A DNA stretch of 64,000 nucleotides from Chlorocebus sabaeus (GCF_047675955.1 NW_027327444.1:434001-498000), one strand, 5' to 3'; shown: positions 11,601-25,800, counted from the stretch's first letter. The notes: a model not told the origin generated them from the sequence alone. Numbers and translations: made by a program.

Positions 11601-12383
11601 GCCTTTCGCTAAGGCTGTTCTTGTGGAACTGGCAAAGGGATATTAGGAAGCCCATAGAGGGCTATGGTGAAAAAGGAAATATCTCCCGTTCAAAACTGGA
11701 AAGAAGCTTTCTGAGAAACTGCTCTGTGTTCTCTGAATTCATCTCACAGAGTTACATCTTTCCCTTCAAGAAGCCTTTCGCTAAGGCTGTTCTTGTGGAA
11801 TTGGCAAAGGGATATTTTGAAGCCCATACAGGGCTATGGTGAAAAAGGAAATATCTTCCGTTCAAACTGGAAAGAAGCTTTCTGAGAAACTGCTCTGTGT
11901 TCTGTTAATTCGTCTCACAGAGATACATCTTTCCCTTCATGAAGCCTTTCGCTAAGGCTGTTCTTGTGGAATTGGCAAAGGGATATTTGGAAGCCCATAG
12001 AGGGCTATGGTGAAAAAGGAAATATCTTCCGTTCAAAACTGGAAAGAAGCTTTCTGAGAAACTGCTCTGTGTTCTGTGAATTCATATCACAGAGCAACAT
12101 CTTTCCCTTCAAGAAGCCTTTCGCTAAGGCTGTTCTTGCGGAATTGGCAAAGGGATATTTGGAAGCCCATAGAGGGCTATGGTGAAAAAGGAAATATCTT
12201 CCGTTCAAAACTGGAAAGAAGCTTTCTGAGAAACTGCTCTGTGTTCTGTTAATTCATCTCACGGAGATACATCTTTCCCTTCAAGAGGCCTTTTGCTAAG
12301 GCTGTTCTTATGGAATTGGCAAGGGGATATTTTGAAGCCCATAGAGGGCTATGGTGAAAAAGGAAATATCTTCCGTTGAAAAC
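8601..12383 (+). repeat. 22-monomer unit, copy 1
   Basis: 3783 bp (22 x 172 minus 1), directly followed by copy 2. Markers shared with copy 2 are CGCCTAGGCTGTTCTTATGG, GAAACGGCTCTG, AAAGTTATATTTGG, ATTGGCAATGGG, GGCGATAAAGG, ATATCGTCCG, GGATATTAGG and the 1-bp deletion GTTCAAACTGG at about 11861. The left edge is where TTCAATACTGG (about 8597) changes to sequence matching copy 2. Confidence 0.85.
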
Positions 12384-15300
12384 TGGAAAGAAGCTTTCTG
12401 AGAAACTGCTCTGTGTTCTCTGAATTCATCTCACAGAGTTACATCTTTCCCTTCAAGAAGCCTTTCGCCTAGGCTGTTCTTATGGAACTGGCAAAGGGAT
12501 ATTTGGAAGCCCATAGAGGGCTATGGTGAAAAAGGAAATATCTTCCGTTCAAAACTGGAAAGAAGCTTTCTGAGAAACGGCTCTGTGTTCTTTGAATTCA
12601 TCTCACAGAGTTACATCTTTCCCTTAAAGAAGCCTTTCGCTAAGGCTGTTCTTGTGGAATTGGCAAAGGGATATTTGGAAGCCCATAGAGGACTATGGTG
12701 AAAAAGGAAATATCTTCCGTTCAAAACTGGAAAGAAGCTTTCTGAGAAACTGCTCTGTGTTCTGTTAATTCATCTCACAGAGTTACATCTTTCCCTTCAA
12801 GAAGCCTTTTGCTAAGGCTGTTCTTGTGGAATTGGCAAAGTTATATTTGGAAGCCCATAGAGGGCTATGGTGAAAAAGGAAATATCTTCCGTTCAAAACT
12901 GGAAAGAAGCTTTCTGAGAAACTGCTCTGTGTTCTATGAATTAATCTCACAGAGTTACATCTTTCCCTTCAAGAAGCCTTTCGCTAAGGCTGTTCTTGTG
13001 GAATTGGCAATGGGATATTTGGAAGCCCTTAGAGGGCTATGGTGAAAAAGGAAATAACTTCCGTTCAAAACTGGAAAGAAGCATTCTGAGAAACTGCTCT
13101 GTGTTCTCTGAATTCATCTCACAGAGTTACATCTTTCCCTTCAAGAAGCCTTTCGCTAAGGCTGTTCTTGTGGAATTGGCAAAGTGATATTTGGAAGCCC
13201 ATAGAGGGCTATGGCGATAAAGGAAATATCTTCCGTTCAAAACTGGAAAGAAGCTTTCTGAGAAACTGTTCTGTGTTCTGTTAGTTCATCTCACAGAGTT
13301 ACATCTTTCCCTTCAAGAAGCCTTTCGCTAAGGCTGTTCTTGTGGAATTAGGAAAGGGATATTTGGAAGCCCTTAGAGGGCTATGGTGAAAAAGGAAATA
13401 TCTTCCGTTCAAAACTGGAAAGAAGCTTTCTGAGAAACTGCTCTGTGTTCTCTGAATTCATCTCACAGAGTTACATCTTTCCCTTCAAGAAGCCTTTCGC
13501 TAAGGCTGTTCTTGTGGAACTGTCAAAGGGATATTTGGAAGCCCATAGAGGGCTATGGTGAAAAAGGAAATATCGTCCGTTCAAAACTGGAAAGAAGCTT
13601 TCTGAGAAACTGCTCTGTGTTCTGTGAATTCATATCACAGAGCAACATCTTTCCCTTCAAGAAGCCTTTCGCTAAGGCTGTTCTTGCGGAATTGGCAAAG
13701 GGATATTTGGAAGCCCATAGAGGGCTCTGGTGAAAAAGGAAATATCTTCCGTTCAAAACTGGAAAGAAGCTTTCTGAGAAACTGCTCTGTGTTGTGTTAA
13801 TTCATCTCACAGAGATACATCTTTCCCTTCAAGAGGCCTTTTGCTAAGGCTGTTCTTATGGAATTGGCAAGGGGATATTTTGAAGCCCATAGAGGGCTAT
13901 GGTGAAAAAGGAAATATCTTCCGTTGAAAACTGGAAAGAAGCTTTCTGAGAAACTGCTCTGTGTTCTCTGAATTCATCTCACAGAGTTACATCTTTCCCT
14001 TCAAGAAGCCTTTCGCTAAGGCTGTTCTTCTGGAATTGGCAAAGGGATATTTGGAAGCCCATAGAGGGCTATGGTGAAAAAGGAAATATCTTCCGTTCAA
14101 AACTGGAAAGAAGCTTTCTGAGAAACTGCTCTGTGTTCTGTTAGTTCATCTCACAGAGTTACATCTTTACCTTCAAGAAGCCTTTCGTTAAGGCTGTTCT
14201 TGTGGAACTGGCAAAGGGATATTTGGAAGCCCATAAAGTTCTATGGTGAGAAAGGAAATATCTTCCGTTCAAAACTGGAAAGAAGCTTTCTGAGAAACTG
14301 CTCTGTGTTCTCTGAATTCATCTCACAGAGTTACATCTTTCCCTTCAAGAAGCCTTTCGCTAAGGCTGTTCTTGTGGAACTGGCAAAGGGATATTTGGAA
14401 GCCCATAGAGGGCTATGGTGAAAAAGGAAATATCTCCCGTTCAAAACTGGAAAGAAGCTTTCTGAGAAACTGCTCTGTGTTCTCTGAATTCATCTCACAG
14501 AGTTACATCTTTCCCTTCAAGAAGCCTTTCGCTAAGGCTGTTCTTGTGGAACTGGCAAAGGGATATTTGGAAGCCCATAGAGGGCTATGGTGAAAAAGGA
14601 AATATCTTCCGTTCAAAACTGGAAAGAAGCTTTCTGAGAAACTGTTCTGTGTTCTGTTAGTTCATCTCACAGAGTTACATCTTTCCCTTCAAGAAGCCTT
14701 TCGCTAAGGCTGTTCTTCTGGAATTGGCAAAGGGATATTTGGAAGCCCTTAGAGGGCTATGGTGAAAAAGGAAATATCTTCCGTTCAAAACTGGAAAGAA
14801 GCTTTCTGAGAAACTGCTCTGTGTTCTCTGAATTCATCTCACAGAGTTACATCTTTCCCGTCAAGAAGCCTTTCGCTAAGGCTGTTCTTGTGGAACTGGC
14901 AAAGGGATATTTCGAAGCTCACAGAGGGCTATGCTGAAAAAGGAAATATCTTCCGTTCAAAACTGGAAAGAAGCATTCTGAGAAACTGCTCTGTGTTCTC
15001 TGAATTCATCTCACAGAGTCACATCTATCCCTTCAAGAAGCCTTTCGCCTAGGCTGTTCTTCTGGAACTGGCAAAGGGATATTTGGAAGCCCATAGAGGG
15101 CTATGGTGAGAAAGGAAATATCTTCCGTTCAAAACTGGAAAGAACCTTTCTGAGAAACTGCTCTGTGTTCTCTGAATTCATCTCACAGAGTTACATCTTT
15201 CCCTTCAAGAAGCCTTTCGCTAAGGCTGTTCTTGTGGAACTGGCAAAGGGATATTAGGAAGCCCATAGAGGGCTATGGTGAAAAAGGAAATATCTCCCGT

Positions 15301-15994
15301 TCAAAACTGGAAAGAAGCTTTCTGAGAAACTGCTCTGTGTTCTCTGAATTCATCTCACAGAGTTACATCTTTCCCTTCAAGAAGCCTTTCGCTAAGGCTG
15401 TTCTTGTGGAATTGGCAAAGGGATATTTTGAAGCCCATACAGGGCTATGGTGAAAAAGGAAATATCTTCCGTTCAAACTGGAAAGAAGCTTTCTGAGAAA
15501 CTGCTCTGTGTTCTGTTAATTCGTCTCACAGAGATACATCTTTCCCTTCATGAAGCCTTTCGCTAAGGCTGTTCTTGTGGAATTGGCAAAGGGATATTTG
15601 GAAGCCCATAGAGGGCTATGGTGAAAAAGGAAATATCTTCCGTTCAAAACTGGAAAGAAGCTTTCTGAGAAACTGCTCTGTGTTCTGTGAATTCATATCA
15701 CAGAGCAACATCTTTCCCTTCAAGAAGCCTTTCGCTAAGGCTGTTCTTGCGGAATTGGCAAAGGGATATTTGGAAGCCCATAGAGGGCTATGGTGAAAAA
15801 GGAAATATCTTCCGTTCAAAACTGGAAAGAAGCTTTCTGAGAAACTGCTCTGTGTTCTGTTAATTCATCTCACGGAGATACATCTTTCCCTTCAAGAGGC
15901 CTTTTGCTAAGGCTGTTCTTATGGAATTGGCAAGGGGATATTTTGAAGCCCATAGAGGGCTATGGTGAAAAAGGAAATATCTTCCGTTGAAAAC
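12384..15994 (+). repeat. 21-monomer unit, copy 2 of the long duplication
   Basis: 3611 bp (21 x 172 minus 1). The offset to copy 1 is 3783 bp in the left part and 3611 bp after about 14.1 kb, so exactly one monomer is missing. The missing one matches the GTTAATCC monomer with AAGAAGGCTTTCGC near 10310-10480 of copy 1. Otherwise the copies agree in order and in rare variants, including the 1-bp deletion (about 15471 here). GTTCATGTGGAATTAGC of copy 1 (11101) is GTTCTTCTGGAATTGGC here. Confidence 0.85.
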
Positions 15995-17785
15995 TGGAAA
16001 GAAGCTTTCTGAGAAACTGCTCTGTGTTCTCTGAATTCATCTCACAGAGTTACATCTTTCCCTTCAAGAAGCCTTTCGCTAAGGCTGTTCTTCTGGAATT
16101 GGCAAAGGGATATTTGGAAGCCCATAGAGGGCTATGGTGAAAAAGGAAATATCTTCCGTTCAAAACTGGAAAGAAGCTTTCTGAGAAATTGCTCTGGGTT
16201 CTGTTAGTTCATCTCACAGAGTTACATCTTTCCCTTCAAGAAGCCTTTCGCTAAGGCTGTTCTTCTGGAATTGGCAAAGGGATATTGGGAAGCCCATAGA
16301 GGGCTACGGTGAAAAAGGAAATATCTTCCGTTCAAAACTGGAAAGAAGCTTTCTGAGAAACTGCTCTGTGTTCTGTTAATCCATCTCACAGAGTTACATC
16401 TTTCCCTTCAAGAAGCCTTTGGCTAAGGCTGTTCTTGTGGAATTGGCAAAGGGATATTTGGAAGCCCATAGAGGGCTATGGTGAAAAAGGAAATATCTTC
16501 CGTTCAAAACTGGAAAGAAGCTTTCTGAGAAACTGCTCTGTGTTCTGTTAGTTCATCTCACAGAGTTACATCTTTCCCTTCAAGAAGCCTTTCGTTAAGG
16601 CTGTTCTTGTGGAAGTGGCAAAGGGATATTTGGAAGCCCATAGAAGGCTATGGTGAGAAAGGAAATATCTTCCGTTCAAAACTGGAAAGAAGCTTTCTGA
16701 GAAACTGCTCTGTGTTCTCTGAATTCATCTCATAGAGTTACATCTTTCCCTGCAAGAAGCCTTTCGCTAAGGCTGTTCTTGTGGAACTGGCAAAGGGATA
16801 TTTGGAAGCCCATAGAGGGCTATGGTGAAAAAGGAAATATCTCCCGTTCAAAACTGGAAAGAAGCTTTCTGAGAAACTGTTCTGTGTTCTGTTAGTTCAT
16901 CTCACAGAGTTACATCTTTCCCTTCAAGAAGCCTTTCGCTAAGGCTGTTCATGTGGAATTAGCAAAGGGATATTTGGAAGCCCTTAGAGGGCTATGGTGA
17001 AAAAGGAAATATCTTCCGTTCAAAACTGGAAAGAAGCTTTCTGAGAAACTGCTCTGTGTTCTCTGAATTCATCTCACAGAGTTACATCTTTCCCGTCAAG
17101 AAGCCTTTCGCTAAGGCTGTTCTTGTGGAACTGGCAAAGGGATATTTCGAAGCTCACAGAGGGCTATGCTGAAAAAGGAAATATCTTCCGTTCAAAACTG
17201 GAAAGAAGCATTCTGAGAAACTGCTCTGTGTTCTCTGAATTCATCTCACAGAGTCACATCTATCCCTTCAAGAAGCCTTTCGCCTAGGCTGTTCTTCTGG
17301 AACTAGCAAAGGGATATTTGGAAGCCCATAGAGGGCTATGGTGAGAAAGGAAATATCTTCCGTTCAAAACTGGAAAGAAGCTTTCTGAGAAACTGCTCTG
17401 TGTTCTCTGAATTCATCTCACAGAGTTACATCTTTCCCTTCAAGAAGCCTTTCGCTAAGGCTGTTCTTGTGGAACTGGCAAAGGGATATTAGGAAGCCCA
17501 TAGAGGGCTATGGTGAAAAAGGAAATATCTCCCGTTCAAAACTGGAAAGAAGCTTTCTGAGAAACTGCTCTGTGTTCTCTGAATTCATCTCACAGAGTTA
17601 CATCTTTCCCTTCAAGAAGCCTTTCGCTAAGGCTGTTCTTGTGGAATTGGCAAAGGGATATTTTGAAGCCCATACAGGGCTATGGTGAAAAAGGAAATAT
17701 CTTCCGTTCAAACTGGAAAGAAGCTTTCTGAGAAACTGCTCTGTGTTCTGTTAATTCGTCTCACAGAGATACATCTTTCCCTTCA
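15995..17785 (+). repeat. Partial, rearranged third copy of the long unit
   Basis: About 10 monomers matching 10149-11940 of copy 1 at an offset of 5846 bp. The offset rises to 6018 bp in the middle (one extra monomer at about 16167-16338 with GAAATTGCTCTGGG) and returns to 5846 bp, so one monomer was gained and another lost. It shares GTTCATGTGG with copy 1 but not with copy 2, which argues that copy 1 was its closer relative. It carries the same 1-bp deletion at about 17701. Confidence 0.75.
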
Positions 17786-20700
17786 AGAAGCCTTTCGCTA
17801 AGGCTGTTCTTGTGGAATTGGCAAAGTGATATTGGGAAGCCCGTAGAGGGCTATGGTGAAAAAGGAAATATCTTCCGTTCAAAACTGGAACGAAGCTTTC
17901 TGAGAAACTGTTCTGTGTTCTGTTAGTTCATCTCACAGAGTTACATCTTTCCCTTCAAGAATCCTTTCGCTAAGGCTGTTCTTGTGGAATTAGCAAAGGG
18001 ATATTTGGAAGCCCATAAACTGCTATGGTGAAAAAGGAAATAACTTCCGTTCAAAAGTGGAAAGAAATTTTCTGAGAAACTGCTCTGTGTTCTGTTAGTT
18101 CCTCTCACAGAGTTACATCTTGCCCTTCAAGAAGCCTTTCGCCAAGGCTGTTCTTATGGAATTGGAAAAGGGATATTTGGAAGCCCATAGAGGGCTATGG
18201 TGAAAAAGGAAATATCTTCCGTTCAAAACTGGATAGAAGCTTTCTGAGAAACTGCTCTGTGTTCTGTTAGTTCATCTAACAGAGTTACATCTTTCCCTTC
18301 AAGAAGCCTTTCGCTAAGGCTGTTCTTGTGGAACTGGCAAAGGGATATTTGGAAGCCCATAGATGGCTATGGTGAAAAAGGAAATATCTTCCGTTCAAAA
18401 CTGGAAAGAAGCTTTCTGAGAAACTGCTCTGTGTACTCTGAATTCATCTCACAGAGTTACATCTTTCGCTTCAAGAAGTCTTTCGCTAAGGCTGTTCTTG
18501 TGGAATTGGCAAAGTGATATTTGGAAGCCCATAGAGGGCTATGTTGAAAAAGGAAATATCTTCCGTTCAAAACTGGAAAGAAACTTTCTGAGAAACTGCT
18601 CTGTGTTCTATGAATTCATCTCACAGAGTTACATCTTTCCCTTCCAAAAGCCTTTCGCTAAGGCTGTTCTTGTGGAATTGGCAAAGGGATATTTGGAAGC
18701 CCATTGAGGGCTATGGTGAAAAAGGAAATATCTTCCGTTCAAAACCGGAAAGAAGCTTTCTGAGAAACTGCTCTGTGTTCTCTGAATTCATCACACAGAG
18801 TTACACCTTTACCTTCAAGAACACTTTCGCTTAGGCTGTTCTTGAGGAATTGGCAAAGAGATATTTGGAAGCCCATAGAGGGCTATGGTGAAAAAGGAAA
18901 TATCTTCCGTTCAAAACTGGAAAGAAGGTTTCTGAGAAACTGCTCTGTGTTCTCTGAATTCATCTCACAGAGTTACATCTTTCCCTTCAAGAAGCCTTTC
19001 GCTAAGGCTGTTCTTGTGGAACTGGCAAAGGGATATTTGGAAGCCCATAGAGGGTTATGGTGAAAAAGGAAATATCTTCCGTTTAAAACTGGAAAGAAGC
19101 TTTCTGAGAAACGGCTCTGTGTTCTCTGAATTCATCTCACAGAGTTACATCTTTCCCTTCAAGAAGCCTTTCGCTAAGGCTGTTCTTGTGGAATTGGCAA
19201 AGGGATATTTGGAAGCCCATAGAGGACTATGGTGAAAAAGGAAATATCTTCCGTTCAAAACTGGAAAGAAGCTTTCTGAGAAACTGCTCTGTGTTCTGTT
19301 AATTCATCTCACAGAGTTACATCTTTCCCTTCAAGAAGCCTTTCGCTAAGTCTCTTCTTGCTGAATTGGCAAAGGGATATTTGGAAGCCCTTAGAGGGCT
19401 ATGGTGAAAAAGGAAATAACTTCCGTTCAAAACTGGAAAGAAGCATTCTGGGAAACTGCTCTGTGTTCTCTGAATTCATCTCACAGAGTTACATCTTTCC
19501 CTTCAAGAAGCCTTTCGCTAAGGCTGTTCTTGTGGAACTGGCAAAGGGATATTTGGAAGCCCATAGAGGTCTATGGTGAAAAAGGAAATATCTTCCGTTC
19601 AAAACTGGAAAGAAGCTTTCTGAGAAACTGCTCTGTGTTCTCTGAATTCATCTCACAGAGTTACATCTTTCCCTTCAAGAAGCCTTTCGCTAAGGCTGGT
19701 CTTGTGGAACTGGCAAAGGGATGTTTGGAATCCCATAGAGGGCTATGCTGAAAAAGAAAATATCTTCCGTTCAAAACTGGAAAGAAGCTTTCTGAGAAAC
19801 TGCTCTGTGTTCTGTTAATTCATATCACAGAGCTACATCTTTCCCTTCAAGAAGCCTTTCGCTAAGGCTGTTCTTGTGGAAATGGCAAAGTGATATTTGG
19901 AAGCCCATAGAGGGCTATGGTGAAAAAGAAATATCTTCCGTTCAAAACTGGAAAGAAGCTTTGTGAGAAACTGGTCTGTGTTCTCTGAATTCATCTCACA
20001 GAGTTACATCTTTCCCTTCAAGAAGCCTTTCGCTAAGGCTGTTCTTGTGGAATTAGCAAAGGGATATTTGGAAGCCCTTAGAGGGCTATGGTGAAAAAGG
20101 AAATATCTTCCGTTCAAAACTGGAAAGAAGCTTTATGAGAAACTGGTCTGTGTTCTATGAATTCATCTCACAGAGTTACATCTTTCCCTTCAAGAAGCCT
20201 TTCGCTAAGGCTGTTCTTGTGGAACTGGCAAAGGGATATTTCGAAGCTCATAGAGGGCTACGGTGAAAAAGGAAATATCTTCGGTTCAAAACTGGAAAGA
20301 AGCTTTCTGAGAAACTGCTCTGTGTTCTCTGAATTCATCTCACAGAGTTACATCTTTCCCTTCAAGAAGCCTTTCGCCTAGGCTGTTCTTCTGGAACTGT
20401 CAAAGGGATATTTGGAAGCCCATAGAGGGCTATGGTGAAAAAGGAAATATCTTCCGTTCAAAACTGGAAAGAAGCTTTCTGAGAAACTGCTCTGTGTTCT
20501 GTTAATTCATATCACAGAGCTACATCTTTCCCTTCAAGAAGCCTTTCGCTAAGGCTGTTCTTGCGGAATTGGCAAAGGGATATTTGGAAGCCCATAGAGG
20601 GCTATGCTGAAAAAGGAAATATCTTCCGTTCAAAACTGGAACGAAGCTTTCTGAGAAACTGTTCTGTGTTCTGTTAGTTCATCTCACAGAGTTACATCTT

Positions 20701-22840
20701 TCCCTTCAAGAATCCTTTCGCTAAGGCTGTTCTTGTGGAATTAGCAAAGGGATATTTGGAAGCCCATAGACTGCTATGGTGAAAAAGGAAATAACTTCCG
20801 TTCAAAAGTGGAAAGAAGCTTTCTGAGAAACTGCTCTGTGTTCTGTTAGTTCATCTCACAGAGTTACATCTTGCCCTTCAAGAAGCCTTTCGCCAAGGCT
20901 GTTCTTATGGAATTGGAAAAGGGATATTTGGAAGCCCATAGAGGGCTATGGTGAAAAAGGAAATATCTTCCGTTCAAAACTGGATAGAAGCTTTCTGAGA
21001 AACTGCTCTGTGTTCTGTTAGTTCATCTCACAGAGTTACATCTTTCCCTTCAAGAAGCCTTTCGCTAAGGCTGTTCTTGTGGAACTGGCAAAGGGATATT
21101 TGCAAGCCCATAGAGGGCTATGGTGAAAAAGGAAATATCTTCCGTTCAATACTGGAAAGAAGCTTTCTGAGAAACTGCTCCGTGTTCTCTGAATTCATCT
21201 CACAGAGTTCCATCTTTCCCTTCAAGAAGCCTTTCGCTAAGGCTGGTCTTGTGGAACTGGCAAAGGGATATTTGGAATCCCATAGAGGGCTATGCTGAAA
21301 AAGAAAATATCTTCCGTTCAAAACTGGAAAGAAGCTTTCTGAGAAACTGCTCTGTGTTCTGTTAATTCATATCACAGAGCTACATCTTTCCCTTCAAGAA
21401 GCCTTTCGCTAAGGCTGTTCTAATGGAACTGGCAAAGGGATATTTGGAAACCCATAGAGGGCTATGGTGAAAAAGGAAATATCTTCCGTTCAATACTGGA
21501 AAGAAGCTTTCTGAGAAACTGCTCTGTGTTCTCTGAATTCATCTCACAGAGTTACATCTTTCCCTTCAAGAAGCCTTTCGCCTAGGCTGTTCTTCTGGAA
21601 CTGTCAAAGGGATATTTGGAAGCCCATAGAGGGCTATGGTGAAAAAGGAAATATCTTCCGTTCAAAACTGGAAAGAAGCTTTCTGGGAAACTGCTCTGTG
21701 TTCTGTTAATTCATATCACAGAGCTACATCTTTCCCTTCAAGAAGCCTTTCGCTAAGGCTGTTCTTGCGGAATTGGCAAAGGGATATTTGGAAGCCCACA
21801 GAGGGCTATGGTGAAAAATTAAATATCTTCCGTTCAAAACTGGAAAGAAGCTTTCTGAGAAACTGCTCTGTGTTCTCTGAATTCATCTCACAGAGTTACA
21901 TCTTTCCTTCAAGAAGCATTTCGCTAAGGCTGTTCATGTGGAACTGGCAAAGGGATATTTGGAAGCCCTTAGAGGGCTATGGTGAGAAAGGAAATATCTT
22001 CCGTTCATAACTGGAAAGAAGGTTTCTGAGAAACTGCTCTGTGTTCTCTGAATTCGTCTCACAGAGTTACATCTTTCCCTTCAAGAAGCCTTTCGCTAAG
22101 GCTGTTCTTGTGGAACTGGCAAAGGGATATTTGGAAGCCCATAGAGGGCTATGGTGAAAAAGGAAATATCTCCCGTTCAAAACTGGAAAGAAGCTTTCTG
22201 AGAAACTGTTCTGTGTTCTGTTAGTTCATCTCACAGAGTTACATCTTTCCCTTCAAGAAGCCTTTCGCTAAGGCTCTTCTTGCTGAATTGGCAAAGGGAT
22301 ATTTGGAAGCCCTTAGAGGGCCATGGTGAAAAATTAAATATCTTCCGTTCAAAACTGGAAAGAAGCATTCTGAGAAACTGCTCTGTGTTCTCTGAATTCA
22401 TCTCACAGAGTTACATCTTTCCCTTCAAGAAGCCTTTCGCTAAGGCTGTTCTTGTGGAACTGGCAAAGGGATATTTGGAAGCCCATAGAGGGCTATGGTG
22501 AAAAAGGAAATATCTTCCGTTCAATACTGGAAAGAAGCTTTCTGAGAAACTGCTCTGTGTTCTCTGAATTCATCTCACAGAGTTACATCTTTCCCTTCAA
22601 GAAGCCTTTCGCTAAGGCTGGTCTTGTGGAACTGGCAAAGGGATATTTGGAATCCCATAGAGGGCTATGCTGAAAAAGAAAATATCTTCCGTTCAAAACT
22701 GGAAAGAAGCTTTCTGAGAAACTGCTCTGTGTTCTGTTAATTCATATCACAGAGCTACATCTTTCCCTTCAAGAAGCCTTTCGCTAAGGCTGTTCTTGTG
22801 GAAATGGCAAAGTGATATTTGGAAGCCCATAGAGGGCTAT
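17786..22840 (+). repeat. Array segment B: most varied monomers
   Basis: Many private changes are visible: AAGAATCCTTTCGC, CTTGCCCTTCAAG, GGAATTGGAAAAGGG, CTTTACCTTCAAGAACAC, GCTCTTCTTGCTGAATTGG, CCCATTGAGGG. The ACTGCTATGG / AAAAGTGG / TTGCCC block at about 17.88-18.36 kb recurs at about 20.63-21.1 kb (16 monomers minus 1 bp). The GCTGGTCTTGTGG monomer at 19695 recurs at 22617 (17 monomers minus 2 bp). Lower homogeneity than elsewhere suggests less recent copying here. Confidence 0.7.
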
Positions 22841-25800
22841 GGTGAAAAAGAAATATCTTCCGTTCAAAACTGGAAAGAAGCTTTGTGAGAAACTGGTCTG
22901 TGTTCTCTGAATTCATCTCACAGAGTTACATCTTTCCCTTCAAGAAGCCTTTCGCTAAGGCTGTTCTTGTGGAATTAGCAAGGGGATATTTGGAAGCCCT
23001 TAGAGGGCTATGGTGAAAAAGGAAATATCTTCCGTTCAAAACTGGAAAGAAGCTTTCTGAGAAACTGCTCCGTGTTCTCTGAATTCATCTCACAGAGTTA
23101 CATCTATCCCTTCAAGAAGCCTTTCGCTAAGGCTGTTCTTGTGGGACTGGCAAAGGGATATTTGGAAGCCCATAGAGGGCTAGGGTGAAAAGGGAAATAT
23201 CTTCCGTTCAAAACTGGAAAGAAGCTTTCTGAGAAACTGCTCTGTGTTCTGTTAATCCATCTCACAGAGTTACATCTTTCCCTTCAAGAAGCCTTTCGCT
23301 AAGGCTGTTCTTGTGGAATTGGCAAAGGGATATTTGGAAGCCCTTAGAGGGCTATGGTGAAAAAGGAAATATCTTCCGTTCAAAACTGGAAAGAAGATTT
23401 CTGAGAAACTGCTCTGTGTTCTGTTAGTTCAACTCACAGAGTTACATCTTTCCCTTCAAGAAGCCTTTCGCTAAGGCTGTTCTTGTGGAAGTGGCAAAGG
23501 GATATTTGGAAACCCATAGAGGGCAATGGTGAAAAAGGAAATATCTTCCGTTCAATACTGGAAAGAAGCTTTCTGAGAAACTGCTCTGTGTTCTCTGAAT
23601 TCATCTCACAGAGTTACATCTTTCCCTTCAAGAAGCCTTTCGCCTAGGCTGTTCTTGTGGAACTGGCAAAGGGATATTTGGAAGCCCATAGAGGGCTATG
23701 GTGAAAAAGGAAATATCTCCCGTTCAAAACTGGAAAGAAGCTTTCTGAGAAACTGCTCTGTGTTCTGTTAATCCATCTCACAGAGTTACATCTTTCCCTT
23801 CAAGAAGCCTTTCGCTAAGGCTGTTCTTGTGGAATTGGCAAAGGGATATTTGGAAGCCCATAGAGGGCTATGGTGAAAAATTAAATATCTTCCGTTCAAA
23901 ACTGGAAAGAAGCTTTCTGAGAAACTGCTCTGTGTTCTCTGAATTCATCTCACAGAGTTACATCTTTCCTTCAAGAAGCATTTCGCTAAGGCTGTTCTTG
24001 TGGAACTGGCAAAGGGATATTTGGAAGCCCTTAGAGGGCTATGGTGAGAAAGGAAATATCTGCCGTTCAAAACTGGAAAGAAGGTTTCTGAGAAACTGTT
24101 CTGTGTTCTGTTAGTTCATCTCACAGAGTTACATCTTTCCCTTCAAGAAGCCTTTAGCTAAGGCTGTTCTTGTGGAATTAGCAATGGGATATTTGGAAGC
24201 ACTTAGAGGGCTATGGTGAAAAAGGAAATATCTTCCGTTCAAAACTGGAAAGAAGCTTTCTGAGAAACTGCTCTGTGTTCTCTGAATACATCTCACAGAG
24301 CTACATCTTTACCTTCAAGAAGCCTTTCGCTAAGGCTGTTCTTGCGGAATTGGCAAAGGGATATTTGGAAGCCCATAGAGGGCTAGGGTGAAAAAGGAAA
24401 TATCTTCCGTTCAAAACTGCAAAGAAGCTTTCTGAGAAACTGCTCTGTGTTCTGTTAATCCATCTCACAGAGTTACATCTTTCCCTTCAAGAAGCCTTTC
24501 GCTAAGGCTGTTCTTGTGGAATTGGCAAAGGGATATTTGGAAGCCCATAGAGGGCTATGGTGAAAAAGGAAATATCTTCCGTTCAAAACTGGAAAGAAGC
24601 TTTCTGAGAAACTGCTCTGTGTTCTGTTAGTTCATCTCACAGAGTTACATCTTTCCCTTCAAGAAGCCTTTCGCTAAGGCTGTTCTTGTGGAACTGGCAA
24701 AGGGATATTTGGAAGCCCATAGAGGGCTATGGTGAGAAAGGAAATATCTTACGTTCAAAACTGGAAAGAAGCTTTCTGAGAAACTGCTCTTTGTTCTCTG
24801 AATTCATCTCACAGAGTTCCATCTTTCCCTTCAAGTAGCCTTTCGCTAAGGCTGTTCTTGTGGAATTGGCAAAGGGATATTTGGAAGAACATAGAGGGCT
24901 ATGGTGAAAAAGGAAATATCTTCCGTTCAAAACTGGAAAGAAGCTTTCTGAGAAACTGTTCTGTGTTCTGTTAGTTCATCTCACAGAGTTACATCTTTCC
25001 CTTCAAGAAGCCTTTCGCTAAGGCGGTTCTTGTGGAATTAGCAAAGGGGTATTTGGAAGCCCTTAGAGGGCTATGGTGAAAAAGGAAATATCTTCCGTTC
25101 AATACTGGAAAGAAGCTTTCTGAGAAACTGCTCTGTGTTCTCTGAATTCATCTCACAGAGTTACATCTTTCCCTTCAAGACGCCTTTCGCTAAGGCTGTT
25201 CTTGTGGAACTGGCAAAGGGATATTTCGAAGCTCATAGAGGGCTATGCTGAAAAAGGAAATATCTTCCGTTCAAAACTGGAAAGAAGCATTCTGAGAAAC
25301 TGCTCTGTGTTCTCTGAATTCATCTCACAGAGTCACATCTATCCCCTCAAGAAGCCTTTCGCTAAGGCTGTTCTTGTGGGACTGGCAAAGGGATATTTGG
25401 AAGCCCATAGAGGGCTATGGTGAAAAAGAAAATATCTTCCGTTGAAAACTGGAAATAAGCTTTCTGAGAAACTGCTCTGTGTTCTGTTAATTCATATCAC
25501 AGAGCTACATCTTTCCCTTCAAGAAGCCTTTCGCTAAGGCTGTTCTTGTGGAATTGGCAAAGTGATATTTGGAAGCCCATAAAGGGCTATGGTGAAAAAG
25601 GAAATATCTTCCGTTCAAAACTGGAAAGAAGCTTTCTGAGAAACTGTTCTGTGTTCTGTTAGTTCATCTCACAGAGTTACATCTTTCCCTTCAAGAAGCC
25701 TTTCGCTAAGGCTGTTCTTGTGGAATTAGCAAAGGGATATTTGGAAGCCCTTAAAGGGCTATGGTGAAAAAGGAAATATCTTCCGTTCAAAACTGGAAAG

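Noticed and set aside
16167..17785. Treating the third partial copy as a true third higher-order repeat unit
   Set aside because: It has one monomer gained and one lost relative to copy 1 and covers only about half the unit, and the pattern does not continue beyond 17.8 kb.
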